The notes beneath the pieces are model-generated. The model did not search any database. It saw nothing but the letters and a program-made list of their open reading frames with translations, and was not told the origin of the DNA. A stretch of DNA of 64,000 nucleotides from Rhizobium phaseoli (lineage in GTDB: Bacteria > Pseudomonadota > Alphaproteobacteria > Rhizobiales > Rhizobiaceae): NCBI RefSeq assembly GCF_003985125.1, contig NZ_ML133571.1:1-64000 (forward strand). Direction: 5' to 3'. A program made the position numbers and the translations under genes. Positions 8,764 to 18,035 of the stretch are shown here, piece by piece (the stretch's first letter is position 1; every line of letters begins with the position of its first letter).

Positions 8764-10869
8764 ATGCGCCCCGCCATTCTCGATCCGCTGTTTTCCCCCA
8801 TTTCGGGCCTTCCGGGCGTCGGCCCGAAGATCGCCGAACTGCTGGTCAAGCTGCTCGGTCGCGAGGCGCCGGAGGATTGCCGGGTCATCGATCTTCTCTT
8901 CCACGCGCCCTTTTCGCTGATCGACCGGCGCAACCAGCCTGGGATCGCCCGCGCGCCGCAGGGTGCGATCGTGACGATCACCGCGCGCGTCGACCGGCAC
9001 CAGGTGCCGCCGCGCGGCAAGAGCAATGTCCCCTACCGCGTCTTCCTGCATGACGAGACCGGCGAATTGACGCTGGTCTTCTTCCGCGGCCAGGCGGCGT
9101 GGCTGGAAAAACAGCTGCCGATCGACGCGGAGGTGACGGTCAGCGGCAAAGTCGACTGGTTCAACGGCCGTGCCTCGATGGTGCATCCGGACTATATCGT
9201 CAGGGCTGATGAAGCGGAGAACCTGCCGCTCGTCGAGCCGATCTATCCGCTGACGGCGGGGCTTTCGCCGAAGACTTTGCGCAAGATCATCGACGCCGCC
9301 CTGCCGCGTTTTCCCGAGCTGCCGGAATGGATCGACCCGGTGCTGGCGCAAAAACAGGGCCTGCCGTTGATCCGCGACAGTTTCCATATGCTGCACGAGC
9401 CGCGCGACCCCTCTGATATAGACTCGCAGGCCCCCGCCCGGCGGCGGCTTGCCTATGATGAGTTCCTCGCAGGCCAGCTTTCGCTCAGCCTGGTGCGCCA
9501 GAGGCTGCGCAAGGTGGCCGGCCAGCCGGTGCAGGCGACGGGCGCGGTCAGCGGCAAGATCCTGAAGACGCTGCCCTTCTCACCCACATCGAGCCAGAAC
9601 GAGGCGATCGCCGAGATTCTGAAGGACATGGCCGGCACCGAGCGCATGCTGCGGCTGCTGCAGGGCGATGTCGGTTCCGGCAAGACCCTGGTGGCGCTGA
9701 TGTCGATGGCAGCGGTGATCGAGAGCGGCGGCCAGGCGGTGCTGATGGCGCCGACCGAAATCCTGGCGCGCCAGCACCACGCGACAATCTCTAAATTCGC
9801 CGCCTCCGCCGGCCTCGACATCGAGGTGCTGACCGGGCGCACCAAGGGACGCGAAAGGGAGGAAATCCTGGAGCGCATCGCCTCGGGCGCAGCGCAGATC
9901 GTCATCGGCACGCATGCGCTTTTCCAGGACACCGTCACTTACGACAAGCTGATGCTAGCCGTCGTCGACGAACAGCATCGTTTCGGCGTGCATCAGCGCC
10001 TCCGGCTGACCGCCAAGGGCATCTCGCCGCACATGCTTGTCATGACTGCGACGCCGATCCCGCGCACGCTGGTGCTCGCCGCCTTCGGCGATATGGATGT
10101 TTCTAAGCTCACCGAGAAGCCGGCCGGCCGCAAGCCGATCCAGACAATTACGGTGCCGATGGAGCGGACCGGCGAAATCGTCGGTCGGCTGCAAAGCGCA
10201 CTTGCCGAGGGCAAGAAGGCTTACTGGATCTGCCCGCTAGTCGAAGAATCCGAAGAGCTCGACCTGATGTCGGCCGAGGAACGGCATGCGACACTTGTTG
10301 CCGCGCTCGGCCTCGATATCGGCCTCATCCACGGCCGCATGAGCGGGCCGGAGAAGGATGCGGCCATGATGGCGTTCAAGAACGGCGAGACCCGGCTGCT
10401 CGTCGCCACCACCGTCGTCGAGGTCGGCGTCGACGTGCCGGATGCGACGATCATGGTGATCGAGCATGCCGAACGCTTCGGCCTGGCGCAATTGCATCAG
10501 CTGCGCGGCCGGGTCGGACGCGGCGACGAGGCCTCGACCTGCATCCTGCTCTATAAGGGGCCGCTCGGCGAGACCGGCCATGCCCGGCTTTCGATCATGC
10601 GCGAGACCGAGGATGGCTTTCGCATCGCCGAGGAGGATCTGAAGCTGCGCGGCGGAGGCGAATTGCTCGGCACCCGTCAGTCCGGCACTCCGGGATTCCG
10701 CATCGCCAGCCTCGAGGCGCATGCCGACCTGCTGGAGATCGCCCGCAAGGATGCGGCCTATCTCATCGAGCGCGATCCGGAGCTCACCAGCGAAAGAGGA
10801 CAGGCGATCCGCACCCTGCTCTATCTCTTCCGCCGCGACGAGGCGATCCGGTTCCTGAGGGCGGGATAA
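8764..10869 (+). CDS. recG: ATP-dependent DNA helicase RecG
   Basis: 701 residues starting MRPAILDPLF at 8764; an in-frame ATG at 8719 is less likely because it extends the family N-terminus. RecG remodels stalled replication forks and Holliday junctions. It has an N-terminal helix-hairpin-like segment (SGLPGVGPKIAELL), an OB-fold wedge domain (about 60-190), a superfamily 2 motor with Walker A GDVGSGKT near 302 and DEQH near 402, motif VI RGRVGRG, and the C-terminal TRG region. Divergent from sdhE-mfd, so two branch-migrating DNA motors sit side by side. Confidence 0.97.
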   Translation: MRPAILDPLFSPISGLPGVGPKIAELLVKLLGREAPEDCRVIDLLFHAPFSLIDRRNQPGIARAPQGAIVTITARVDRHQVPPRGKSNVPYRVFLHDETGELTLVFFRGQAAWLEKQLPIDAEVTVSGKVDWFNGRASMVHPDYIVRADEAENLPLVEPIYPLTAGLSPKTLRKIIDAALPRFPELPEWIDPVLAQKQGLPLIRDSFHMLHEPRDPSDIDSQAPARRRLAYDEFLAGQLSLSLVRQRLRKVAGQPVQATGAVSGKILKTLPFSPTSSQNEAIAEILKDMAGTERMLRLLQGDVGSGKTLVALMSMAAVIESGGQAVLMAPTEILARQHHATISKFAASAGLDIEVLTGRTKGREREEILERIASGAAQIVIGTHALFQDTVTYDKLMLAVVDEQHRFGVHQRLRLTAKGISPHMLVMTATPIPRTLVLAAFGDMDVSKLTEKPAGRKPIQTITVPMERTGEIVGRLQSALAEGKKAYWICPLVEESEELDLMSAEERHATLVAALGLDIGLIHGRMSGPEKDAAMMAFKNGETRLLVATTVVEVGVDVPDATIMVIEHAERFGLAQLHQLRGRVGRGDEASTCILLYKGPLGETGHARLSIMRETEDGFRIAEEDLKLRGGGELLGTRQSGTPGFRIASLEAHADLLEIARKDAAYLIERDPELTSERGQAIRTLLYLFRRDEAIRFLRAG

Positions 10870-10901
10870 AGTATGCCGCGGCGCGCTTTAGTCTTCTTTC
10901 C

Positions 10902-10950
10902 ATGCATGTCGTTATCCCAAAACCGCCAAATACTCTTGGGCGGCATGCAT
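10902..10950. repeat. Interspersed palindromic element between convergent genes
   Basis: Imperfect palindrome with outer arms ATGCATG / CATGCAT and an inner core AAAACCGCC ... CTTGGGCGG. The CAAAACCGC-type core is shared with the element at 13673-13718, although the outer arms differ. It lies in the gap between convergent recG and the DUF502 gene and could end transcription from both sides. I associate this form with multicopy rhizobial repeats. Confidence 0.5.
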
Positions 10951-11657
10951 CAATCCGCTTTTGAAACCGCTACCGGCTTCGGCCGCGGCAGATGCTTCGG
11001 CTTCGGCTCGGATGGCGTGTGTCCGGGGGCGACAAGCCCGCCCGAAATCAGGAATTTGGCGGCGTCTTCCGGGCTCATATCGAGCATGACGATTTTTTCA
11101 CGCGGCACGAAGACGAGGAAGCCGGCCGTCGGCACCGGCGTCGGCGGCAGGAAGACGGCGACCATATCCTGGCCCATGGCGTTGAACTTCGAGGCGATCT
11201 CGCCCTTGGCGTCGGTGGCGACGAAGACCAGCGCCCATAGGCCCGGGCTTGGATATTCGATAAGGCCCACCTTCTTGAAGGAGTTCGCCTGCTCCTTCAG
11301 CACGGTTTCGAAAATCTGCTTCACGCTTTTATAGATCGTGCGCACCAGCGGCATACGCTGCACGATCGATTCGCCGAAACGGACGATGCTCTGGCCGATA
11401 AGGTTTTTGCCGAGGAAGCCGACGACGGTGATGAGCACGACGGCGATCAGCAGGCCGAAACCGGGAATGGCGAAATTGAGATAGCTTTCCGGATTCCAGC
11501 GCGCCGGAATATAGGGCCTCACCCAGCTGTCCGACCAATGGATGAAGGTCCAGGTCAACCAGATGGTAATCGCGATCGGCGCGCAGATGATCAGGCCTGC
11601 GAGAAAATTATTCCTCAGCCGGGTCGCGACCGGCATTCTGGGGGCGTTGTCGGCCAT
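10950..11657 (-). CDS. DUF502 family membrane protein
   Basis: 235 residues. Two hydrophobic helices (about 18-39 and 63-83) are followed by a soluble domain carrying the DUF502 features GESIVQRMPLVRTIYKSVKQI and FVPREKIVMLDMSPEDAAKFLISGG. The C-terminal 25 residues are Pro/Lys-rich and low in complexity. The family is widespread in bacteria and chloroplasts (COV-like in plants) with no established bacterial function. It lies downstream of glmS on the same strand with a 135-bp gap that contains a strong stem-loop, so separate transcription is plausible. Confidence 0.85.
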   Translation of the reverse strand: MADNAPRMPVATRLRNNFLAGLIICAPIAITIWLTWTFIHWSDSWVRPYIPARWNPESYLNFAIPGFGLLIAVVLITVVGFLGKNLIGQSIVRFGESIVQRMPLVRTIYKSVKQIFETVLKEQANSFKKVGLIEYPSPGLWALVFVATDAKGEIASKFNAMGQDMVAVFLPPTPVPTAGFLVFVPREKIVMLDMSPEDAAKFLISGGLVAPGHTPSEPKPKHLPRPKPVAVSKAD

Positions 11658-11690
11658 CTCTTCCTGATGAACTCCATCTCAGTCCTGGAC

Positions 11691-11708
11691 GGGCCGGAAC
11701 GCCGGCCC
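11691..11708 (-). terminator. Stem-loop downstream of glmS
   Basis: Perfect 7-bp GC stem GGGCCGG (11691-11697) / CCGGCCC (11702-11708) with a 4-nt loop, 85 bp after the glmS stop and before the DUF502 start. It has no clear U-tract, so it is a probable processing or termination site rather than a canonical terminator. Confidence 0.45.
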
Positions 11709-11792
11709 TTCCCCCTTGTCCGCACACCAAAATTGCCAGAATTCGGGGCGTCGCACAATATGTTTCGGCGCGAAGATCCCGCCCCTAGAGGC

Positions 11793-13619
11793 TTATTCCA
11801 CGGTGACGGATTTCGCCAGATTGCGCGGCTGATCGACATCGGTGCCCATGAAGACGGCGGTGTGATAGGCGAGCAGTTGGATCGGCAACGAGAAGATCAT
11901 CGGCGCGATGATTTCATCGACGACAGGCAGAGTAATCGTCGCCATGGTCGGCAGTTTCGAGGCCGCTGCACCCGCTTCGTCGGTGATGAAGATGATGCGG
12001 CCGCCACGGGCTGCGACCTCCTGCATGTTGGAGACGGTCTTTTCGAAGAAGCGGTCATAGGGGGCGATGACGATGACAGGCATGTTCTCGTCGATCAGCG
12101 CGATCGGACCGTGCTTCAGTTCGCCGGCGGCATAGCCTTCGGCGTGGATATAGGAGATTTCCTTGAGCTTCAGTGCGCCTTCCATGGCAAGCGGGAAGCT
12201 GGTGCCGCGGCCGAGATAAAGCACGTCCTTGCATTTCGACAGTTCCCGCGACAGGCTTTCCATCTGCGGCTGGATGAGGTTCAGCACCCGGCTCATGACG
12301 CGCGGCATTTCGGCGAGATGGCGCACCAGCGCCCTCTCCTCCTCAGCGCTGACCGTGCCGCGCGCCTTGCCGGCGCCGATCGCCAGCGACGCCAGCACGG
12401 CGAGCTGGCAGGTGAAGGCCTTGGTTGAGGCGACGCCGATTTCCGGGCCGGCCATGATCGGGAAGACGGCATCGGATTCGCGGGCGATGGTCGATTCGCG
12501 GACATTGACGACGGCGCCGATCTTCAGCCCGTTGTCGCGGCAATAACGCAGCGAGGCCAGGGTATCGGCGGTTTCACCGGACTGCGAGATGAAGAGTGCC
12601 GCCTGCGAGGGCGAGAGCGGCATTTCGCGGTAGCGGAATTCAGAGGCGACGTCGATCTCGACCGGCAGGCGGGCATAACGCTCGAACCAGTATTTGCCGA
12701 CGAGACCGGCGAGATAGGCGGTGCCGCAAGCCGAGATCGCCAGGCCAGTCGCCGCCTTGAAATCGATCGCTGCGGCATTGGCGCCGATCGTGTTCTCGGC
12801 GAAATCGACGTAATGGCTGAGCGCATGGGAGATCACCTCCGGCTGCTCGTAGATTTCCTTTTCCATGAAGTGGCGGTGATTGCCCTTGTCGACCACATAG
12901 GCGGTCGCCTGCGAGATCTGGCGGGCGCGTTTGACCGGTTTGCCGGCGAAATCCAGGACCGAGACGCTGTCGCGGGTGATGACGGCGCAGTCGCCGTCGA
13001 CGAGATAGGTGATCTCATTGGTAAAGGGCGAAAGTGCGATGGCGTCCGAACCGAGGAACATCTCGCCGCGGCCATAGCCGACGGCAAGCGGCGGGCCGGA
13101 GCGGGCGGCCATGATCGTGCCGGGATCGGCCTTGAGCATGACGGCCAACGCATAGGCGCCGGTCACCCGGTTCAGCATCTTCAACATGGCGGCGCGCGGA
13201 TCGAGGCCCTCGCGCAAATATTTTGCCATCAGCTGGGCGACGACCTCAGTGTCGGTCTGGGTTTCGAAGACCGAGCCCTCCTCGGTCAGTTCGTCGCGTA
13301 GCTCGGAGAAGTTTTCAATGATGCCATTATGGACGACGGCGACACCTTCGACGAAATGCGGATGGGCATTGGTCTCGTTCGGAACACCGTGGGTCGCCCA
13401 GCGCGTATGGGCGATGCCGACTGTGCCGGGCAGCGGTTCGGCGTCGAGGCGCTTTTCCAGATTGAAGAGCTTACCCTCGGCGCGGCGGCGATCCATCACG
13501 CCCTCGTGGATCGTGGCGACACCGGCGGAATCATAACCGCGATATTCGAGACGCTTCAGCGCATCGACCAGCCGCCCGGCTACAGACTGAGTTCCGACGA
13601 TCCCCACAATTCCGCACAT
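11793..13619 (-). CDS. glmS: Glutamine-fructose-6-phosphate aminotransferase GlmS
   Basis: 608 residues starting MCGIVGIVG at 13619; the catalytic Cys2 becomes N-terminal after Met removal, which fixes this start against the longer frame to 13769. GlmS makes glucosamine-6-phosphate for peptidoglycan and LPS. It has a glutaminase domain (about 2-220, with TRWATHG) and two SIS isomerase domains (SQSGETADTL in the first, GRGTSFPLAMEGALKLKE in the second). The family C-terminus LAKSVTVE is intact. It lies downstream of glmU on the same strand with a 198-bp gap. I see no glmS ribozyme, as expected outside Gram-positives. Confidence 0.97.
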   Translation of the reverse strand: MCGIVGIVGTQSVAGRLVDALKRLEYRGYDSAGVATIHEGVMDRRRAEGKLFNLEKRLDAEPLPGTVGIAHTRWATHGVPNETNAHPHFVEGVAVVHNGIIENFSELRDELTEEGSVFETQTDTEVVAQLMAKYLREGLDPRAAMLKMLNRVTGAYALAVMLKADPGTIMAARSGPPLAVGYGRGEMFLGSDAIALSPFTNEITYLVDGDCAVITRDSVSVLDFAGKPVKRARQISQATAYVVDKGNHRHFMEKEIYEQPEVISHALSHYVDFAENTIGANAAAIDFKAATGLAISACGTAYLAGLVGKYWFERYARLPVEIDVASEFRYREMPLSPSQAALFISQSGETADTLASLRYCRDNGLKIGAVVNVRESTIARESDAVFPIMAGPEIGVASTKAFTCQLAVLASLAIGAGKARGTVSAEEERALVRHLAEMPRVMSRVLNLIQPQMESLSRELSKCKDVLYLGRGTSFPLAMEGALKLKEISYIHAEGYAAGELKHGPIALIDENMPVIVIAPYDRFFEKTVSNMQEVAARGGRIIFITDEAGAAASKLPTMATITLPVVDEIIAPMIFSLPIQLLAYHTAVFMGTDVDQPRNLAKSVTVE

Positions 13620-13672
13620 GCAATATCCCCAACTCGAGCATTTACGCGAAAATGCTCTCCTGTTTTCTCCGC

Positions 13673-13718
13673 GCAATTTCCGGACGCAAAAACCGCTACG
13701 CACTTTTGCTGGAATTGC
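13673..13718. repeat. Interspersed palindromic element upstream of glmS
   Basis: Imperfect palindrome opening GCAATTTCCGG and closing CTGGAATTGC, with the inner core GCAAAAACCGCTACGCACTT. It resembles the common rhizobial intergenic palindrome and shares its core with 10902-10950. It lies 54 bp upstream of the glmS start, inside the glmU-glmS gap, so its hairpin could affect read-through into glmS. Confidence 0.5.
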
Positions 13719-13817
13719 TTTTGGCCCCGATAACGAGGCCAGTTCTAACGATTTCCGCTTATTTCTCAATGGCCTCGGCGGTCACTTTCAATTTCCGCCG
13801 GTTACGCAAAACGTCCC

Positions 13818-15179
13818 TCAGGCTTTCGCCTTCTTCGCCGCTTTGATGGCGAGCGCGCGTTCGCGCAGCAACTTCGCACGCTCGGGCTTGATCTCCTGGC
13901 GGGCGCGACCGAGCGCCAGCGCATCGGCCGGGACGTCGGCGGTGATAACGCTGCCGGAGCCGACATAGGCGCCGTCGCCGATCTTCACCGGCGCGACCAG
14001 CGACGAGTTGGAGCCGATGAAGGCGTTTTCGCCGATCACCGTTTCGCTCTTGTTGACCCCGTCATAATTGCAGGTGATCGTGCCGGCACCGATATTGCTG
14101 CCGGCGCCGACGACGGCATCGCCGATATAGGTGAGGTGGTTGACCTTGGCGCCCTCGCCGATCCGGCCGTTCTTGACCTCGCAGAAATTGCCGACCTTCG
14201 AACCATTGGCGAGATCGGCCCCCGGCCGCAACCGGGCGAAGGGGCCGACGGTGGCGCCCTCACTGACATGCGCGCCTTCGATATGCGAGAAGGCGTGAAT
14301 GACGGCGCCGCTGTCGATCACTGCGCCTGGACCGAAGACAACATTCGGCTCGATCAGCGCATCCTGGCCGATAATGGTGTCATAAGAGAGGAACACTGTT
14401 TCCGGTGCGATCATGGTGACGCCTGCCAGCATCATCTCGCGGCGGCGACGCTCCTGCCAGAAGCGCTCGATGACGGCGAGTTCGGCGCGGTTGTTGCAGC
14501 CGGTCATCTCGATTTCGGGCGCATCGACGGCGGTGACGCGCCCGCCGAGCGAGCGGGCAATCTCGACGAGATCGGTCAGATAGAATTCGCCCTTGGCATT
14601 GGAATTGCCGATGCGCGAGAGCAGGTCGAGCGCCTTGCGGCCGTTGATCGCCATCAGTCCGCTGTTGCACCAGGTCACAGTGCGCTCGGCATCGGTCGCA
14701 TCCTTCTCCTCGCGGATGGCGATGAGTTCGCCATCCTTGACAAGCAGGCGGCCGTAGCCGGTCGGGCGGTCGGTGTGGAAACCGATGACGACGATGTCGC
14801 TGCCATCGGCAAGGCCCTGGCGGGCGGCTTTCAGCGGCCCATCAGTCTGCAGCGGCACGTCGCCATAGGTGACGAGGATATCGTCATAGCCCTTGGCGAT
14901 CGCGTCGCGGGCAGCCAGCACTGCGTGGCCGGTGCCGAGGCGATCCTTCTGCAGGTAGGATTCGATGCCGACGCCGTCGATGCTGGCAGCTTTTGCCACC
15001 TCTTCGGCATCGCGGCCGACGACAAGGGCGACGGAGGAAATGCCGGCGGAGGCGACGGCCTCGACGACATGGGCGATCATCGGCCGCCCGGCGACCGGAT
15101 GCAGCACCTTCGATTTCGAGGATTTCATCCGCGTGCTGTCACCGGCAGCAAGGATGACGGCAAGACAAGTACGTTCCAT
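13818..15179 (-). CDS. glmU: Bifunctional GlmU (GlcN-1-P acetyltransferase / GlcNAc-1-P uridyltransferase)
   Basis: 453 residues. It makes UDP-GlcNAc in two steps. The N-terminal nucleotidyltransferase domain (about 1-230) has [19 protein letters not shown], a variant of the usual LAAGxGTRMxSxxPKVLH in which GxG is GDS and PK is SK. The YGDVPL metal-binding segment follows. The C-terminal left-handed beta-helix (about 255-430) carries hexapeptide repeats and the acetyltransferase region [21 protein letters not shown]. Together with glmS it covers most of the amino-sugar precursor pathway. A 7-bp stem-loop lies 24-46 nt before its start. Confidence 0.97.
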   Translation of the reverse strand: MERTCLAVILAAGDSTRMKSSKSKVLHPVAGRPMIAHVVEAVASAGISSVALVVGRDAEEVAKAASIDGVGIESYLQKDRLGTGHAVLAARDAIAKGYDDILVTYGDVPLQTDGPLKAARQGLADGSDIVVIGFHTDRPTGYGRLLVKDGELIAIREEKDATDAERTVTWCNSGLMAINGRKALDLLSRIGNSNAKGEFYLTDLVEIARSLGGRVTAVDAPEIEMTGCNNRAELAVIERFWQERRRREMMLAGVTMIAPETVFLSYDTIIGQDALIEPNVVFGPGAVIDSGAVIHAFSHIEGAHVSEGATVGPFARLRPGADLANGSKVGNFCEVKNGRIGEGAKVNHLTYIGDAVVGAGSNIGAGTITCNYDGVNKSETVIGENAFIGSNSSLVAPVKIGDGAYVGSGSVITADVPADALALGRARQEIKPERAKLLRERALAIKAAKKAKA

Positions 15180-15202
15180 GATCGGCTCCGCGAATCCGCG
15201 CC

Positions 15203-15225
15203 ATGAGGCGGCTTTGTTGCCTCAT
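15203..15225 (-). other. Leader stem-loop ahead of glmU
   Basis: Perfect 7-bp arms ATGAGGC (15203-15209) and GCCTCAT (15219-15225) with a 9-nt loop, in the 74-bp gap between the upstream GntR-family gene's stop and the glmU start. No U-tract follows on the minus strand. It could end the sugar operon's transcript or lie in the glmU 5' leader. Confidence 0.45.
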
Positions 15226-15253
15226 ACTGCATAATTCCTGAAATCGGAATCGA

Positions 15254-16063
15254 TTACTTCGGTGAAATTTCGGGTGAAAGCGGTTCCGTGGCGGCAGGAG
15301 AGTCGCTGGTCGCGAAGGCTTCGCGCACATGATCGCGGCCGTCCAGGATGACGACTTCCATCGCCCGGCGCGCGGCGGCGCTGTCACCGGAAGCGATGGC
15401 ATCGACGATGCGCATATGGGTCTCGGCAATATTGGCAAACCCATTTTCGGAGGGCGGCGTGCTGATGCGGAACATGCCGACGAGAGCCGCCTCGATGAGG
15501 CTGCCGAGGGTCCGCATGAAGGGATTGTGCGAGGCTTCGGCGAGCGCCAAGTGAAAGTGCAGGTCGGCCAGCGCCAGGCTGTCGGCCGTGTGGCCGCTCG
15601 CGGCCATCTCCTCGGCCAGCCCGCGCAGCGTCTCGATTTCCTCGGCATTGGCCCGCTCGGCGACGAGGCCGGCGGCGAAGGGTTCGACGGCAAGGCGGAT
15701 ATCGTAAAGCTGCAACAGGAATTCTTCCGTCACATCGTTGTCGAAGTGCCAGGCGATAATCTCGCTGTCGAACATGTTCCAGAGGTTCTTCTCGGTCACA
15801 CGTGTGCCGACGCGCGCCTTGGCGACGACCATGCCCTTGGCGGCGAGCGTCTTCATCGTCTCGCGCAAGACCGTGCGCGACACCTTGAAGCGTTGCGCCA
15901 GTTCCGTATCGCCCGGCAGGATCGAGCCGACGGGATAGGTGCCTGCGACGATCGCCTTGCCGAGCTCGTCGACCACCTGCGCGTGGCTCGTCCGGGTCCG
16001 GCGCCCTGTCTTGCGTGTCTCGATCAATTTGTTGCGCAAGCGAACCGTCTCCTCCTCAGGCAT
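15254..16063 (-). CDS. GntR/FadR-family regulator of the ytf-type sugar operon
   Basis: 269 residues. Winged helix-turn-helix at about 27-95 (SILPGDTELAQRFKVSRTVLRETMKTLAAKGMVV), then an all-helical FCD effector domain (about 110-245) with the Asp/His metal-site pattern (LADLHFHLALAEASHNPF, ETHMRIVDAI). The start at 16063 overlaps the permease stop by eight bases, so it is the last, translationally coupled gene of the transport operon, and its level should rise with the transporter. It probably senses the imported sugar or a breakdown product; that ligand is inference. Confidence 0.85.
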   Translation of the reverse strand: MPEEETVRLRNKLIETRKTGRRTRTSHAQVVDELGKAIVAGTYPVGSILPGDTELAQRFKVSRTVLRETMKTLAAKGMVVAKARVGTRVTEKNLWNMFDSEIIAWHFDNDVTEEFLLQLYDIRLAVEPFAAGLVAERANAEEIETLRGLAEEMAASGHTADSLALADLHFHLALAEASHNPFMRTLGSLIEAALVGMFRISTPPSENGFANIAETHMRIVDAIASGDSAAARRAMEVVILDGRDHVREAFATSDSPAATEPLSPEISPK

Positions 16064-17024
16064 ACCTCTTGTTCAGACTGGAAAGGAACAGGATCGCCTT
16101 CTGCATCAGGATGAATGCAAACAGCAGAAGGCCGATCAGGATCTTCGTCCACCAGCTCGACAGCGTGCCATCGAAGGTGATGTAGGTCTGAATGAGCCCC
16201 TGGATCAGGATACCGATCAAGGTTCCCGCCACGAATCCCGCTCCGCCGGTCAGCAGCGTCCCTCCGATGACGACCGCCGCGATGGCGTCGAGTTCGACTC
16301 CGACCGCCGCAAGAGAATATCCAGCAGAGGTGTACAGCGAAAAAACGATTCCGGATAGGCCAGCGAGAAAACCCGACAGCGCATAGATCTGGATCGTCGT
16401 GCGGCCGACCGGCACGCCCATCAGCCGCGCCGTCTGCGGACCGCCGCCGAGCGCATAGACATTGGTGCCGAAGCGGGTGCGGTGGGCGATGAAAATGCCG
16501 GCGGCGAAGACGAGAAGCATGATGGCGCCGATCAGCGTCAGCCGCCCGCCTCCGGGCAGCCGCCAATAGAGGCTCGTCAGCGTCGAATAATAGTCGTGGT
16601 TGATCGGAATGCTGTCGATCGAGAGCACGAAGGCGATACCGCGCGCCAGGAACATGCCGGCCAGCGTGACGATAAAGGCCGGCATTTCGAGATAATGGAT
16701 GATCGCGCCCATGACGGCACCGAAAGCGGTGGTGATGACGAGGACGAGGGCGAAGGCGAGCAGCGGATGGATCGACGTGTTCTGCAGGATGACGGCAAGA
16801 AAGACGCCGGTAAAGGCGATGACCGAGCCGATCGACAGATCCATGCCGCCGGAGATGATGACGAAGGTCATGCCGACCGCGGCAATGCCGAGAAAGGCGT
16901 TGTCGGTCAAAAGATTGCCGATAACGCGCGTCGACAGCATGTTGGGATATTGCAGCGTGCAGCCGGCATAGGCGAGCACGAAGATGACGATGGTCGCAAG
17001 CAGCGGCAGGTATTTGGAGTTCAT
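16056..17024 (-). CDS. yjfF: Sugar ABC transporter permease, YjfF type
   Basis: 322 residues with 8-10 hydrophobic helices. A CUT2 permease: conserved GMTFVIISGGMDLSIGSV near residues 51-68, the cytoplasmic loop ALGGGPQTARLMGVPV and AVVIGGTLLTGGAGFVAGTLIG towards the end. It follows the other permease with a 6-nt gap. In E. coli YtfT and YjfF form the heteromeric channel for galactofuranose; the order here (ytfQ-R-T-yjfF) is the same, so the same or a similar furanose is the best guess. Confidence 0.82.
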   Translation of the reverse strand: MNSKYLPLLATIVIFVLAYAGCTLQYPNMLSTRVIGNLLTDNAFLGIAAVGMTFVIISGGMDLSIGSVIAFTGVFLAVILQNTSIHPLLAFALVLVITTAFGAVMGAIIHYLEMPAFIVTLAGMFLARGIAFVLSIDSIPINHDYYSTLTSLYWRLPGGGRLTLIGAIMLLVFAAGIFIAHRTRFGTNVYALGGGPQTARLMGVPVGRTTIQIYALSGFLAGLSGIVFSLYTSAGYSLAAVGVELDAIAAVVIGGTLLTGGAGFVAGTLIGILIQGLIQTYITFDGTLSSWWTKILIGLLLFAFILMQKAILFLSSLNKRYA

Positions 17025-17030
17025 TTTCGG

Positions 17031-18035
17031 CTACTCCCTTCCGCCCTGCCGGCGGCTGGCGAAGATGGCGAGCGACTGCACCGCCGGCGACTGGATGACG
17101 AGGATCACGATAATGATGACCGCCTTGATGATCAGGTTGAATTCGGGCGGAAAGCCGGAGGACAGAATGCCGGTGTTGACCGCCTGGATGATCATCGCGC
17201 CGATCAGCGATCCCAAGATGCTGAATCTGCCGCCGAGCAGCGAATTGCCGCCGACGACGACCGCGAGGATGGCATCGAGTTCAAGCCAGAGACCGGCATT
17301 ATTGGCGTCGGCGCCCTTGATATCGGCTGCGACAATGATGCCCGCGATTGAGGCGCAGAGCCCGCTCAGCATATAGACGGCCATCAGCAGCACCGGCGTC
17401 TGGATGCCGGAGAGCGTGCTGGCGCGGCGGTTGATGCCAACGGCCTCGAGCAGCATGCCGAGCGCCGTGCGCCGGACAAGCAGGATGACGAGCAGGCCGA
17501 CCAGCAGCCAGATGACCACAGGCATCGGCAGGAGAGCCATGGAACCGCTGCCGAAGAAGATCAGACCGTCATCGTTGAAGGTCAGGATGGCGCCTTCGGT
17601 GATAAGCTGGGCGATGCCGCGGCCGGCTACCATCAGCACCAGCGTGGCGATGATCGGCTGGATGTTGAGGATCGCCACCAGGAAACCGTTCCAGACACCG
17701 CAGGCAAGCCCGATCACAAGCGTCAGGATAACGGTGTAAGCAACTGAATTTCCTGACACAATCGATGATGCAGCAACGGCGCCGCAGATGGCGATGACGG
17801 CTCCGACGGACAGGTCGATGCCTTTGGTGGCAATCACCAGCGTCATGCCGATCGCCAAGAGCGCCACCGGCGCGCCGCGATTGAGCACGTCGATCAAGCT
17901 GCCATAGAGGCGTCCGTTCTGAACAACCACATTAAAAAACTGCGGTGACGTTATGAAATTCAACAGAAGAATGACAACGAGCGCGATCAATTGCGGCGCC
18001 AGGCGATAGGCCAGCGCATTTCGGGAGGATTTCAT
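17031..18035 (-). CDS. ytfT: Sugar ABC transporter permease, YtfT type
   Basis: 334 residues, multi-helix CUT2 permease. Key segments are GMTLVIATKGIDLSVGAVIAI in the core and ELDAILAVVVGGNSLLGGRFSILG near the C-terminus, a region contacting the ATPase. Its start overlaps the ATPase stop as ATGA (18032-18035) and it is 6 nt from the second permease, giving a tightly coupled ytfR-ytfT-yjfF block. Both permeases are needed for one channel in the characterised E. coli system. Confidence 0.82.
   Translation of the reverse strand: MKSSRNALAYRLAPQLIALVVILLLNFITSPQFFNVVVQNGRLYGSLIDVLNRGAPVALLAIGMTLVIATKGIDLSVGAVIAICGAVAASSIVSGNSVAYTVILTLVIGLACGVWNGFLVAILNIQPIIATLVLMVAGRGIAQLITEGAILTFNDDGLIFFGSGSMALLPMPVVIWLLVGLLVILLVRRTALGMLLEAVGINRRASTLSGIQTPVLLMAVYMLSGLCASIAGIIVAADIKGADANNAGLWLELDAILAVVVGGNSLLGGRFSILGSLIGAMIIQAVNTGILSSGFPPEFNLIIKAVIIIVILVIQSPAVQSLAIFASRRQGGRE

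Noticed and set aside
13620..13817. Possible glmS ribozyme or riboswitch ahead of glmS
   Set aside because: The gap holds an interspersed palindrome but nothing resembling the glmS ribozyme core, which is known mainly from Gram-positive bacteria.
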